Source: Bisporella sp. PMI_857 (Eukaryota; Ascomycota; Leotiomycetes; Helotiales; Helotiaceae). Taken from it: a DNA stretch of 64,000 bases. How positions within the stretch are numbered: position 1 is the stretch's first letter; every line of letters starts with the position of its first letter. Below, one piece after another: positions 45,126 to 56,518 of this stretch. Position numbers and translations under genes: made by a program. The stretch is from NCBI GenBank assembly GCA_021307315.1, contig JAJSPD010000028.1:248001-312000 (forward strand), written 5' to 3'. A model generated the notes under the pieces. That model worked only from the letters and a program-made list of their open reading frames with translations. It ran no database searches and was not told the DNA's origin.

Positions 45126-48100
45126 ATGGCACTGCAAGATCTCAAGTTGCAGGCACACCCCCACTCCTGGGGGCATCCTAAACGATGGAATAAAACTCCA
45201 ATTCCCAACACAATTCTTGTGCTTATCAGCATTATACTGGTCTTACAATTCGTCACGATACCAAGATATTTATACAGAGAGAAACCACATGCCTTGGCAC
45301 TGTCACAACACCATGCGGAAGTTCTGGATGCGGGCCTTCGACGGTGTGAGGTGTTGCACTCCAAGCCAGCGGAGTATCCAGTGACAGATCAAACACGTGC
45401 CAATCCGCGCTGGAACAAAATTACTGGTCAACAAAACACGGTCGTGTTGAGGAATGCGACCCTTTTTAATGGCGAAAGCTTTATTGGCGCACGAGATATC
45501 ACGTTTAAGAATGGGATCGTAATCTCTGTTGGCGAAGCCAAGTTGGGGCCACACCTTACCGATAGTAGTGATGCAGAGATCGTTGATCTGGCAGGGAAAT
45601 ATGTCACTCCAGGACTAGTAGATATGCATTCCCACCACCTAGCAGGTACATGGCCCATACTCCCCGCATCAAGCGAGGAGAACGAGATTCACGAGTCTAC
45701 TGGGCCGTTAACCCCAATGCTCCGAGTCTTGGACAGCATGAAGGCGGATGACTTAGCCACAGCTCAGATCGCTGCTGGAGGCGTCACGAGCTCGCTTGTT
45801 CTGCCTGGAAGCGGGAATATCATGGGCGGACAAGGATTCATGGTGAAGAACGTTGTGCGCGGGGAAGAGGTCGTCGCAGACTTGCTGTTGGAAAGTGGTA
45901 TCGAGGAGACGCAGAGGAGGCGGTATATGAAGATGGCATGTGGTGAGAACCCTGCCCGTCTCTACGGCCATACTCGCATGGGCGACGCGTGGATATTCCG
46001 GCACCAGTTGGAAAAGGCCAGGAACTTGCTTAACAAACAGGATGAATGGTGCCTGTCTGCGGCTGCAGCGAAGGAATCTGGAAATGATGACAAGATTGCT
46101 GCCCTGGGCAGTTTACCCGAAGAGCTAGAACTAGAATCCAGCATCGCGCTACTGAGAGGTCAGATTGGGTTAAATATCCATTGTTATGAGCCGGAAGACT
46201 TTGAGGACATTTTAAGACATAGCAAAGAATTTGGATTCACAATCCAAGCATTTCACCATGCTATTGCGGCCTGGAAGGTTCCGGAGATGATTAAAGAGGG
46301 TGGAGAGTAAGTTTCTGGTCTAGCTAGGAAAGTGACGATGCTGATGTGAGAAGAAACATCACGGTAGCGACCTTTGCAAACTTTGGCTTGTATAAGAAGG
46401 AAGCCTATGACGCTAATTTATGGGCTGGAAAGATTTTGGCCGAGCATGGCGTCCCAGTTGCGTATAAATCAGTATGTAATGAGTGTCGCCGTGTCCATCC
46501 TGATCAGCACATAACAGCATTAGGATCATTTTACTGAGGAGACGAGTTCAAGGTATCTCTTGTAAGGCTCTCCTGACCTCCAAATAAATACAGAAAGTAA
46601 CTTGCGGGTCTAGGTTTCAAGCCGCAACAGCAGCATCCTTCGACCTTCCGCTCGACCTTGCCATGCAGTCCGTGACCAGCGTGCCTGCTCGATCTCTCAG
46701 GTTGGATCATAGGATAGGCTATGTTCGGCCTGGCTACGATGCAGACATCGTGGTCTGGGACTCCCATCCTCTGTCGCTTGGGGCAACGCCACTGCAAGTG
46801 TACATTGACGGTGTTCCCACCCTCTCTGCATTGCAAGTTAACGAAAGCTTCTCCTCCATCCGCACATCGTCCCATGACCTCGCTCCCGAGCCACATGCTC
46901 ACTCACCCCTGTCGCCACGTGAGAAAGAAGAAGCGTGTCAGAAGATAGAACAGGGTCAAGTAGTCATAACAGGGATCACAACATCCTACCTCCGCTCTAC
47001 TTCACCACTCTCCTCGGAAAACCTAACATTAGTCCTCACAAACGGCTCGTTAGCCTGCCTCTCGACCTCTCAAAACTGCAATTCCTATGTCGCCTCCTCC
47101 GCGGCACACATCAACCTCCAAGACGGCCATCTCTCACCTGGCCTCACGACCATCTCCGCCCTTGGCCTAAGCGAGATCATGATGGAACCCAGCACTGGCG
47201 ATGGTGACGTGTCCGACAAGGTTGACCCTATTGACCCCTCTAATGTGGTGTTTGCGAAATACGGAGTACAGCTCGAGGGCAAAGGATTCGTCCGCGCACG
47301 CTGGGGCGGCGTGAGTCGAAGCATAGCCATCCCGAACAGTATGGAAGGCACATTCTTGCACGGAGTGTCGGCGGGCATCAAAACACATGGCAAAGAGGGG
47401 CTTTTAGATGGAGGAGTCTTCAAAGAAGAAGTCGCGGTACATTTTGTGCTGGGCCAGCAGAGTATACGTTGTTACCCCTTCCTTCTTTTACTCTGCAATG
47501 AAAGAAGATGGGCTGATATAAACGCTTAGACGCGGAATCAATATCCACCGTCTCGACCTCCGTCGCGAAGCTCCGCAAGATTATAGCCGATAACAACGGG
47601 AAAGACAACGTCTACGGCCGCGTAGCCAACGGATCCATCCCGCTGGTAGTAAAAGCGCAGAACAAAGTACCTCCCCACCGCCTTGTTTGCATTTCGATTT
47701 CTAACACAAACTAGTATGTGATCCTCCAGCTGATCCACATATCCCGCGACTTCCCCGCCGTCAACCTCGTCCTGTACGGCGGCGCGGAAGCTCCTCTCGT
47801 ACGTACCTTCGGGCTTCCGAGTTTATATTCAGCGATGAAGCTAACAACCCACAAAGGTAGCCACCGAACTAGCCGCCTCCGGCCTCCCTCTGATCCTCAC
47901 CTCGCCCCGGCCCGCGCCAGATTCCTGGGAGAAGAGCGGGATCGCGTCCCTGACGGGCCCACCGCTCTCCCGCTCCCCCATCGCGATCCTGCTCTCCGCG
48001 GGCATCTCGCCCTCGAAGCTAGCCTTAGCCTTTAACGGCAATCGTACGTCCCCATTCCCCTCCCCTCCCCTCCCCTCCCCAGTCAAACCGTAACCGCAAG

Positions 48101-48448
48101 CGGCGGGGGAAAACCTCCCCGGGGAAAACTGACTAACGAAAAATCAAAGCGCCGGAAGGAATATCCACCATCCACAACACCGCGCTGGAGGCAGGGTGGG
48201 CGGCGAAGTTCGCGGCCCTCTCGGACGAGGAGGCCATCGCGCTGGTGTCATACAACATCAACGCGTTCCTCAACCTGACTGCCGCTCCCGGTCCCTCGGC
48301 CGCCAACAAAGAAGACGGAAAGGGCCAGGCGAAAGGAGAAGACATCATCCTCTGGACTCGCCGGCCTCTCGAATTCGGTGCCTCCGTCGTGCTGAGCATC
48401 GATGGGGAGAGCGGAAGGGTGGTGGGGTGTTGGCCTGAGGTGATGTGA
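45126..48448 (+). CDS. membrane-anchored amidohydrolase
   Basis: Eight exons give 961 residues: 45126-46306, 46351-46471, 46524-46552, 46614-47461, 47530-47666, 47715-47798, 47857-48043 and 48150-48448. The third exon is only 29 nt (coding DHFTEETSS) and is needed to carry YKSDH.. into FQAATAASF. A membrane anchor spans about 28-46, so the catalytic part is probably lumenal or outside the cell. The amidohydrolase metal motif is PGLVDMHSHHLAG (Asp166, His168, His170). Later landmarks are NIHCYEPEDF, FHHAIAAWKVP and RPGYDADIVVWDSHP, the conserved end of the first amidohydrolase domain. The C-terminal 350 residues form a second, divergent half in the arrangement of fungal composite amidohydrolases. 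The substrate, a cyclic amide or related compound, is unknown. Intron 7 contains an unusual C-tract. Confidence 0.92.
48056..48080. repeat. (CCCCT)n tract inside amidohydrolase intron 7
   Basis: Five C4 runs separated by single T bases lie between the donor at 48044 and the acceptor ending at 48149. The minus strand is therefore a four-or-more G4-run sequence of the G-quadruplex type. Confidence 0.9.
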
Positions 48449-48812
48449 TGCGTGGTGCGTCGTATCTTTGTTCTCGTGGGTGGATGATTTGAGAAGGATA
48501 TATCGACGGATTTATCGATGGGTAAGTTGTTTATCTTGGTATATGTGAGTGGGTTCTGGGTGGGAGATGGATTGGGTTGGATTGGATAGGTCATATTGCA
48601 CGTATTTATGATCATGAGGCGAGGTGTAGTATTGAGAGATTTATTTGCCTTCAATCTTGTACCGGGTGTGACAAAACAGCGGGATCAACTTGAAAGCTGG
48701 TGGTAGAGAATGTTATAGTATTGCACACGCACATTACCCTGAGGGGGGCTCTCCTCGATTAATCCAGGGTCAGGAATAACATTACTGTAGTGGTGTGTGG
48801 ACATTTCATTTC
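48449..48812. other. convergent intergenic
   Basis: 3' ends of the amidohydrolase (+) and acyl-CoA synthetase (-). The plus strand has runs of short G/T words (gggtgggagatggattgggttgg). No gene is seen. Confidence 0.55.
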
Positions 48813-51001
48813 TCACCTAGATATCTCCTTACCGCTATTTCTCGCTTTTTGCAATAGATCTATGCCCATCTCCTTTAATTTAAACTTCTGAATCTTGCCA
48901 CTGGCTGTCTTTGGGTATGCGTCGATCCAAAAGATGTATTTCGGGACGAGATGGTTGCTGAGATGGGCGCGAACCCATTCCCTGAGTTTTCCTGGTGTCA
49001 GGACTTTGTCATCATCCTCTGCGACTATGCTATTTTCTGAGGCCGGCTTGTGGTCCTGAGTATGAGCTGGAGCAGATGATAGAGAGCCAGCCGTCCTCCC
49101 CACGTCATCCCTCCCGGCCTTCCATCCACTACCTACGACCACAAAGGCCGCAACTACCTCTCCCAGCTTCTCATCCGGAACACCTACAACACTAACTTCT
49201 CCTACGCTGTCGCATGCGAAAAGGCAATTCTCCACCTCTAGAGGATGAATGTTCTCTCCGCCGCGGATAATAAGGTCTTTGATGCGTCCTGTGATGCGTA
49301 CATAGCCATCGGCATCCATTTCTGCTTCGTCACCTGTGCACATCCAGACTTTCTCACCTATAACCTCATCACCCTCCTTGACATGCTCAACAAGCCTGAC
49401 CTCATCCGTTCGGGATTTGTCACCCCAATAACCCTTCATAACTAGATATCCGCTCACCATCAATTCGCCTTTCTCTCCTACCGGCAGGATCTTGGTGTGG
49501 TCATCAACAGCCACAACCTTCGCTTCGACATGCGGCAATACTTTCCCCACACTATCGATCCTCTTCTCCATCGGATCTGTAGGCGTTGTCATGCAACTCA
49601 CAGGACTTGTCTCCGTCATTCCATAACAAATTGTCAGTCCACGCAAATTCAGCTTCCTGTGCAGCTTCTCCATTACATTCCGCGGCACACTACTCCCCGC
49701 TGCAATGCCCGTCCTCAAATGCTCGAAGCCTTTGTTCTCAACCAAGCCATTAGCAAGAAGCTCCAACTCCGCAACGAACATGGTTGTTACCCCATAGAGG
49801 GCCGTGGCTTGTTCTTCTTGGACAGAGAGAAGGGTATCTAAGGGATTGAAGGATTCAGAAGGGAAGAGTATGGCAGAGCCGTGAGTTGCCGTGGCCATGT
49901 AACCAAGAATGCAGCCGAAGCAGTGAAAGAGAGGAGGTGGACAGCATACTATGTCCGTGGGGAGGAGACCCATGCGATCTCCGATTTGGAGACCATTATT
50001 GAGGATGGAGTTATGGGTTAGGCAGGCAGCTTTGGGGGCTGAGGTTGTTCCAGATGTGAACTGTATGTTGATTATGTCGTCTGGATGAAGTGGAGAATCG
50101 GGCATGATGGAGGTTTTGGATGGATATTCTGATATGAGATCTTGGAAAGGAACAGTAGCTCTGAAAGAAGTGGTATCGATGCGAGAAGAAGAGTTATCGA
50201 CTAGGAATACATTTTGTAGAGATGGCACACTCTCAGATTCAAGCATTGTGCTCGAAAGATTCGGTGTAATCTCCCTTAACAACGAGATGTTCTCCTTCGG
50301 ACTCTTGTACGGCAGGTTTGTCTCCGTCCCAACGACTAGATGACGTGCTTCCAGGTGATTTAGAGCAGAAATGACTTGTTTCGAGGTGAACGCCGGGTTC
50401 AATGGCACCTATTCCTTGTTAGCATCATCCCAAATTTACTCAAGCCCTCTTCCTTCCTTCCCTCCTCTTCTCCCCTCACCCCTCCAACACCTCCAAACCC
50501 CCCAAAAGAAAACCGCACATACCAATATAGCACCCAGCTTAAACAAGCTATAAGTAACAACCGCAAACTCCCAATTATTCCCCAGCATCACCCCGACCCT
50601 CTCCCCCTTCCCGACCCCCCTCCCCCTCAACCCCCAAGCCAATCTCGTGCTCCGTGCATCCAGCTCCGCAAAGCTCAGGCGCTCCTGCTGCGCACGAGAA
50701 ATAACCGCCGTGCGATCGCCATGCCGCGCAACGACGGACTCGAAATGCCGCGGGATCGTGAGGTCGAGGAGGGGAGGCTGCTTGACGCGTTAGCCATGCA
50801 TACATGAGAGCAGCATGCGTGATAAGTGAAAGGAGGGCGAAGGAAGCATACGCTCGTGGGGCCTCTGGTATAGCTCTCCGTCAAAAGGGTTCGTCGATGC
50901 AGAGCCAGGGCCGTCGTCCCAACCTTCGATGGCGCGAACCCGAAGCACCAGCTTCGCGGGAACCCCGCTGTTCCTCCGCGTAACCTCTGCAGCATATGCA
51001 T
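48813..51001 (-). CDS. acyl-CoA synthetase (ACSF2-like, ANL superfamily)
   Basis: Three exons on the minus strand, 51001-50852, 50780-50523 and 50408-48813, give 667 residues. Adenylation motifs in order are TSGTTSAPKAACLTH (254-268, P-loop), YGMTETSPVS, TGDEAEMDADGYVRITGR and, at the C-terminal domain, PKTASGKIQKFKL with the catalytic Lys. These place it with acyl-CoA synthetases of the ACSF2 type. The N-terminal 50 residues are rich in Arg, Ser and Thr and lack acids until the first Glu, as a mitochondrial presequence would. No SKL-type peroxisomal signal ends the protein (it ends ISR). It should activate a medium-chain or aromatic acid with ATP and CoA. An insert of about 40 Ser/Ala/Asp-rich residues separates the VVVGSGWK segment from LREWVRAHL. 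Confidence 0.93.
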
Positions 51002-51815
51002 TATAAGTCTCGCATCTCAAGAGCACCAAAGAAAAGGTCGTTTCCTGGGTTTGCCAGAAGACTGTATGTATATATATTCCACAGCAAAGATGTGGTTTTT
51101 TGGAACCAGTCTTCGGTCGGACATGGTGTAGCTATGAGGTGGGTGGTAGTTCAAGCTGCCAGACTGGGGGCTCAGGGAACCCTGAGATGCGGGGTGACGC
51201 AGGCTTGGCTTCGGGGTGTTTCCCTTTTCTTGCACCGGGCACTTAATGAGGAATGGAGCCATGTAATGATATTGATGTCAGATTTGAACTTCGGTAGGAC
51301 CACTTCAGATGATACACAAAATTTTACTTTGGAGGGAAATTATAGTCAAGAAGGGCAGCTAGGTATGGTGACCATGGTTCTGTTATTATGATGAGTCTTT
51401 TTAAGTCCCAAATCAGATATCCGGCCCCATTCCCCTAGAAACCCAATGCACAAAAGATTCAGCTCTTGAATGTTTTCGTGTCTGCTTTCCTCTTCTCCTG
51501 TCTTCTCCTGGTGTCCCAACTCATGTTGACAGGCCTTAAGACCGTGGTCAGAGGCTTCTCCTCTACCGCACCTCCTTCATACCACGGACGCCACATACCC
51601 TTTAACACCCCGTCTATGTATATATTTTTTCTCAGCAAAACAAGGGCCGGCCTGCTCGCCATAAGATGCTCTGCTGTGCTATGTGCACTCGTCTATACCG
51701 CTGATGCAAGAAAATAAAAAGCCGCCAGAATTGCTGTACATAAAAGTCGAACTCCGCACGTCGTAAAAGTAGTTGTACAAGAATGCCTCCCTCAAAAGGC
51801 CAAATAATTTTTGGT
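51002..51815. other. intergenic
   Basis: Lies between the start of the acyl-CoA synthetase (-) and the end of the GT32 gene (-). Frames on either strand are short. It holds the synthetase promoter; no further gene is supported. Confidence 0.5.
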
Positions 51816-53017
51816 TCACTGGCCCTGGCCCTCTTCTTGCTTAGGCTCAATGTGTCTCTCACTCTCTGGTTTCCACGTTCCTGGTTGTCGATTAGTAGGT
51901 GGAAAGATGGTTGGGGAACGGTGGAAATACCTTCAAACTCGTGCTTGACAAACGCCATAGGATGATCATAGTCTTCCGCACCCATCTGGCCAACTCCTGG
52001 GCTAAAGCTTGTGATGGGCAAGATAACCACATCACCGACCTTCTTGGGCACCTTCATCCCCGTGAAGTCTCTCCACGTAATATTGCCCGTCCCCGTACTC
52101 ATATCAAAGTACCTGTCATCGTTCATATAGTCAAAGATGACATCTGTCCACACCGCCGGGCCCGTAAACTCAATCACTCCGCCTGTTTTATCCTTGAATG
52201 TCTTCAACGCACCGCTCTTCTCCTTCGCTAGCGTCTCGAGGGTGATATTCGCCACAATCTCCCGGAGAACGGGATGTCCGGGCTTGCTCTGAATCGTCCA
52301 CTGGCAGAACTGGATTCTGCGTGAGTACCACTCCGCCCAATCCTCACGATCTGGATCCGCCTCGATGCCAATCACCAACCCAATTTTATCCTTTGGCACC
52401 TCTTCTGGCAGCCACTCCGCCGCGCTCCTGAGGGCATGTGTGTCGATGTCCGAGTAGATTCCTCCTCTGGCTAGCAGGATGAGGTAGCGGAAGAAATCTG
52501 CCTTTAGCACTGGCAGCGGCAGGGCATGGTACGCTTGCAATACCTCTGGCACGGATGCGTATAAATGTCTTAATAGATGGACCGCAACCTGGTCAGTAAT
52601 TACCTCATGTATGAATCCAGGATGCTTCTCTGACCAGCTCGCCTCTGCTGGCCGGAACGACTCCCCAAAGTGTCCTGACGCAGGCGTGTATTTCCAAGTC
52701 TGCCAAATGTATGCGGGAAACTTTTGCTCGGAGTCGTACGGGAACTGGTACAGCAGCTTCTCACGCAGCGGGGCGCGTGACATATCTACCGCCAGCACCG
52801 ACTGTCCAATCTTTGGCCGCTTGCCATATGGAGGGATCTTTGGAGAGGTCGAGGTGGAGATGGGTATTGTCGGGTTCTGGCTGTCCCCTGTGGCCTTTTC
52901 TTTCGATGATACGATGTCGCTTTGGAAGGCGTGCGACGAGGCGTGTGTTCGTGTGACGAGATAGACCGTTGTGAGGAAGACTGCTGCCGCAAGGAGTGCT
53001 CTTTTGAATGTGATCAT
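51816..53017 (-). CDS. Och1-like alpha-1,6-mannosyltransferase (GT32)
   Basis: Two exons on the minus strand, 53017-51931 and 51880-51816, give 383 residues. The open frame without splicing runs on to 51632 with unlikely sequence; the 50-nt intron (gtattt..aaccag) restores the usual Och1 ending HEFEGTWKPESERHI. A signal anchor (RALLAAAVFLTTVYLVT) marks a Golgi type II protein. The catalytic region holds PAYIWQTWK, LKADFFRYLILLARGGIYSDIDT with the metal-binding DxD, and FTGPAVWTDV. The enzyme adds the first alpha-1,6-mannose to N-glycans or is a close paralogue acting elsewhere in mannan synthesis. Length and layout are normal. The 5' side borders a 3.5-kb region without genes. Confidence 0.92.
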
Positions 53018-55880
53018 GGTGGCGATCAATAGGAGTTCCCTCCGTGGTCAGAGAGCACAGGGAGCGATGCCTCCAGTTAATCGAGAGAGTGTTGAATAAT
53101 GAAATTGGGGAAAAAGGAGAGGCCAGAATGTCGAATGGCTATGGTGGAGGGTTTGTTAGGGAAGAGAAGGAAAGTGGTCTAAAAAAGCCAAGTTCAGGAT
53201 GGCCGAAAGTGATGACAGTGGTAGTTGATCTGTAACCAGTAGCCTGGTTTTGCTGCAACGGTCCGCCCGGCTGTGTCTGAAGATAAAAAAGCTGTGCCGA
53301 ATCCTCCTCCTCTTCCTCTAAACCAATACACAAAATCAAAAAGAAGTAAAGGATAGCAATATTTCCCGTTGGGGTTGAGAATGATGGGAAAAGGATGTCA
53401 CCAAGTCGCCCTTTATTTTTTTTTCCCTCTTGATCATCGTATTCCTCCCTGTTCATTAATAAATAGCTACTATTAATTTCTTTTTAAGCTTCTGATTTCC
53501 CAGAGATCGACCGTGTCCACCCCGGCTCAACCTGAAACAGCGGGTAACGTCAGTGCCAAGCTGGATTCGGGAGTCGATCGACAGCCTACAGGCCACACTA
53601 CTGGGGTCTCTGTCAGCCTACTTACAGGCCTACAATCCCCAGCTGCTGCTGCTGGGAGAGACCCATTAGCCTCCACCATTTCAATCCGTCCACCAACAAC
53701 ACCCCGTAATCAGCATATGTCGACTAAAAAAAAAAAGGATGAGGTGGAATTCGAAGGAGCTGAGGAAGCCCTTCATGTGCCACCCGAAAAAAAAAAAAAC
53801 ACTCACCACTCACAAGAAAGCATCGCATTCAAACCCCAAAAAAGTCACAGCACGTTACGAGCAAGGCACAAGAGCACCACCACCACCTCCATCGGACGAA
53901 AAATCCAAAACACTCCCAATCTATTCCCTATAAGTGTGGGGTGTAGGGACATGAAGGCAGACCCCCGAGCCATCAGCAGCGATCTTAATATGAACGGGGC
54001 TATATACTTGCACGAACCAAAACCAAAGTGCAAGCCCATCCGTAGCCCACGTTCCTATCCTTCCTGTCCACGTTTTGAACTCTCTCTCTCTGTGCACGCA
54101 AGAAAAAAAATAGAAGGGCTGTGGTTTGCTCAGTAAGTAAAAGTAACGTAGCCTCTTTCATGTAGCAGCTACTTCTACAGCAAATCCCCAGCTTTTGCCG
54201 ACCACCTGCGTCGTTTGTCACCCACGCATATGTGCCCACGCCTCACACAAAAACCAACCCACATCTCACCACTCTCCACGTTGGCTTTTCCAAATATAAC
54301 GCTTCCCCCCCCAGTCTGTGTCTCTGTACTCGCACCTCACATCAGCCCACCTCCTCTCCAGCTCTTCCTCGACTGACACATGCTTCCTGCTACGTCTTCT
54401 GCCTTGCAAGCCACCTTCCCCTCTCCCTCCCCTACCCTGACCTACCCTATCTTTCTCCAACGATCCGTGACTTTTGTGCCTATCAAAAATGTAAGAAAGT
54501 TGGCTTGTTTCGTGGTCCCGCGGAAGCGACCCTTACCCGTAACACGCCAAAAAAAGGTCGATCCCTCTCGACTCGGAATATTAGCGATGATCAAACAATG
54601 CCGCATGGTACCGAGTGGTCAGTCTCAGCGTCGAACTTAAAAAGGTTCCCGAGATTTTCATCGATGGTCCTTTGGCGACTGGATTTAAAGTATGCTTTTA
54701 AATAGGGGTCTTGTACTCTCACAGTGGTCGGCATCAAGGAGGGGCATCAGAAATGGTTAACAGGGGACAACACGGAAGCGTTTTTTTTAAGACAAATGGT
54801 TAAGATTTCCATTCATATTCATGTCTCTCTTCCCATTATCACCCTCCTAACCTGCCTATGCGAGAGAATCATCAATCCATTGAGTCCCCCAACCTTGTAC
54901 TAGATGCCACCCTCGCCCCGCCTGCAGCTCTCAAAATTTCTTGGCTCTCACCACAATCGCACATCTCGTGGGCTTCAATCAGGTTACCCATAGGACCCCA
55001 GGAACTCATCCATTTCATGTGTAATACAGAAAATGAAATTAGGAGAAGGAAAGATGTACTCAATCACAGATCAAAACAAAGTATCACTCATCCATGGGGT
55101 ATTACCTGGGTATCAAGGTTTGCTGGCCTCAGGTATTGGCGTCTGGCTCCGTCCAGAGGACTTATTCCCGTGTTGGAGACAAGTTATTGCTTTTAGGATC
55201 CATGCGCAATGGATATCCGCCAGAAAGTAGACAAGTTGTTCCTTTGGCTCCTGGAAAAGAAGGAATCCTGGGTGGCCGCATGCGTAACTGATCAGTGAAT
55301 TTACTGCTGCAAGCCCGTTTTGACGATGCAGCTGGGTCGTACTGCGGCCCCCTTAACATTTTCTGTAATCTTGGGAGTTATTCATGGACTTGGGACAAGC
55401 TGTTCTGTGTTCCAGCTTCGAGTAAAACCATCCAATGTACTATTCATGAGCGGTTGCTCTGATCGATATTTATAGAGAGTATCTGTAATGTTGAATTTCA
55501 GAACAAATGGAGGGTCATACTTGCGTGCATTATTGTCCTTTGATTTTCAACGGACAAGCCTAGATATGGCATCTAGGCATTGAAGCATATTGAGGTATCA
55601 TGTATCTGATAATAACAATGATGGGTAGGCGTCTATTCTGAAGGCAAGTAGCCAAGAATCCTTTATGGAATATCCGTGGTAGCAAGATCCGTATGGGTAA
55701 GCCTGAGTTAGTCCATTGATGTTATCCAGGTAGTCCAGGGAGCTTGGGAAACCAACGGTGCAAAATCCTTCCTAGATGTCAGTATGAAGTTCCAAGGAAG
55801 TCCATATGGCCATTGGAAACATGATAATGGTATGTAAACAATGTTCCGCTATGCTGGCCATGCCACAAATATATACAGAA
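53018..55880. other. long gene-free region
   Basis: No protein-coding gene can be supported across this stretch. The first part (53018-54500) has poly-A/T words and long pyrimidine tracts on the plus strand, as in a promoter with start region (for example ttcccctctccctcccctaccc near 54417). Plus-strand frames (for example 53513-54136) are low in complexity. If there is a product it is more likely a non-coding RNA or a long 5' leader than a protein. Confidence 0.45.
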
Positions 55881-55888
55881 ACTCCTCT

Positions 55889-56002
55889 GCATGCTGCCTG
55901 GTCCGGCCTAAACAGTCTTTAAAATCCAGAATACCCACCCAAACCAAAAAGCAAAGTAAAATGAAAACTCATATCCGTGGCAGAAAGATCCAGGCAGCAT
56001 GC
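55889..56002. repeat. 13-bp perfect inverted repeat
   Basis: The word gcatgctgcctgg at 55889-55901 returns as its exact reverse complement at 55990-56002, with an 88-nt interval. In RNA this would close a stem-loop. It lies in the gene-free region downstream of the RfeG-like gene, within an open minus-strand frame that I do not believe is coding. Confidence 0.7.
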
Positions 56003-56518
56003 TCCGGAGGGTTTGTCCAAGAATTGCAAACAAAAGTAGAGGTGTCCCTTCCTGGCGCCAAACGGCCTGTGCGTATGCAATTACAAATGCAAGCGACACC
56101 TTGAACCGCTCAAAATAGTCCCAGTTCCTTCCATGCGAGTCCATGTTCGTAAGGGGCATAACGCAGATATACTGCAAGACAATAGCCATAATATTTTGGT
56201 ATAGAGATGAAGTCGTATCCTCATTCGGTCTTCAAAAAGGTCTAATGTTGTAGAACAACATGTGAATCCATCGTGGCGTCTAAATCCATGGCTGGAGATC
56301 CCAGGAAGTGCAGCCTTGGAGAAAACTTAGGAAAGTCCGGGGACGGCTTTCCAATGTTGAATATTATGGACTGGTTCCATTATTAGAGTGGTCCATGGCA
56401 CTTTTGATCCAGAGATGACAACCCAGGGAATAATAAAAGAAACAAAACGCCAAAAATGCAATGTCCAATGGAGGTCATGCCCAGGCGCGGGTATTACTCT
56501 GTGGCCTTGACCATAATC
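56003..56518. other. downstream flank of the RfeG-like gene
   Basis: Probably contains the 3' UTR of the RfeG-like transcript. No gene is seen. Confidence 0.45.

Noticed and set aside
51632..51930. Unspliced extension of the GT32 frame
   Set aside because: A clear 50-nt intron restores the usual family ending; the unspliced reading gives sequence unlike the family.
53513..54136. 207-codon plus-strand frame rich in Lys, Thr and Ser
   Set aside because: The frame runs through poly-A tracts and low-complexity sequence; it looks like leader or spacer DNA.
55908..56189. 93-codon hydrophobic minus-strand frame
   Set aside because: It sits across the inverted repeat, no family is recognisable, and no start context or splice partner supports it.
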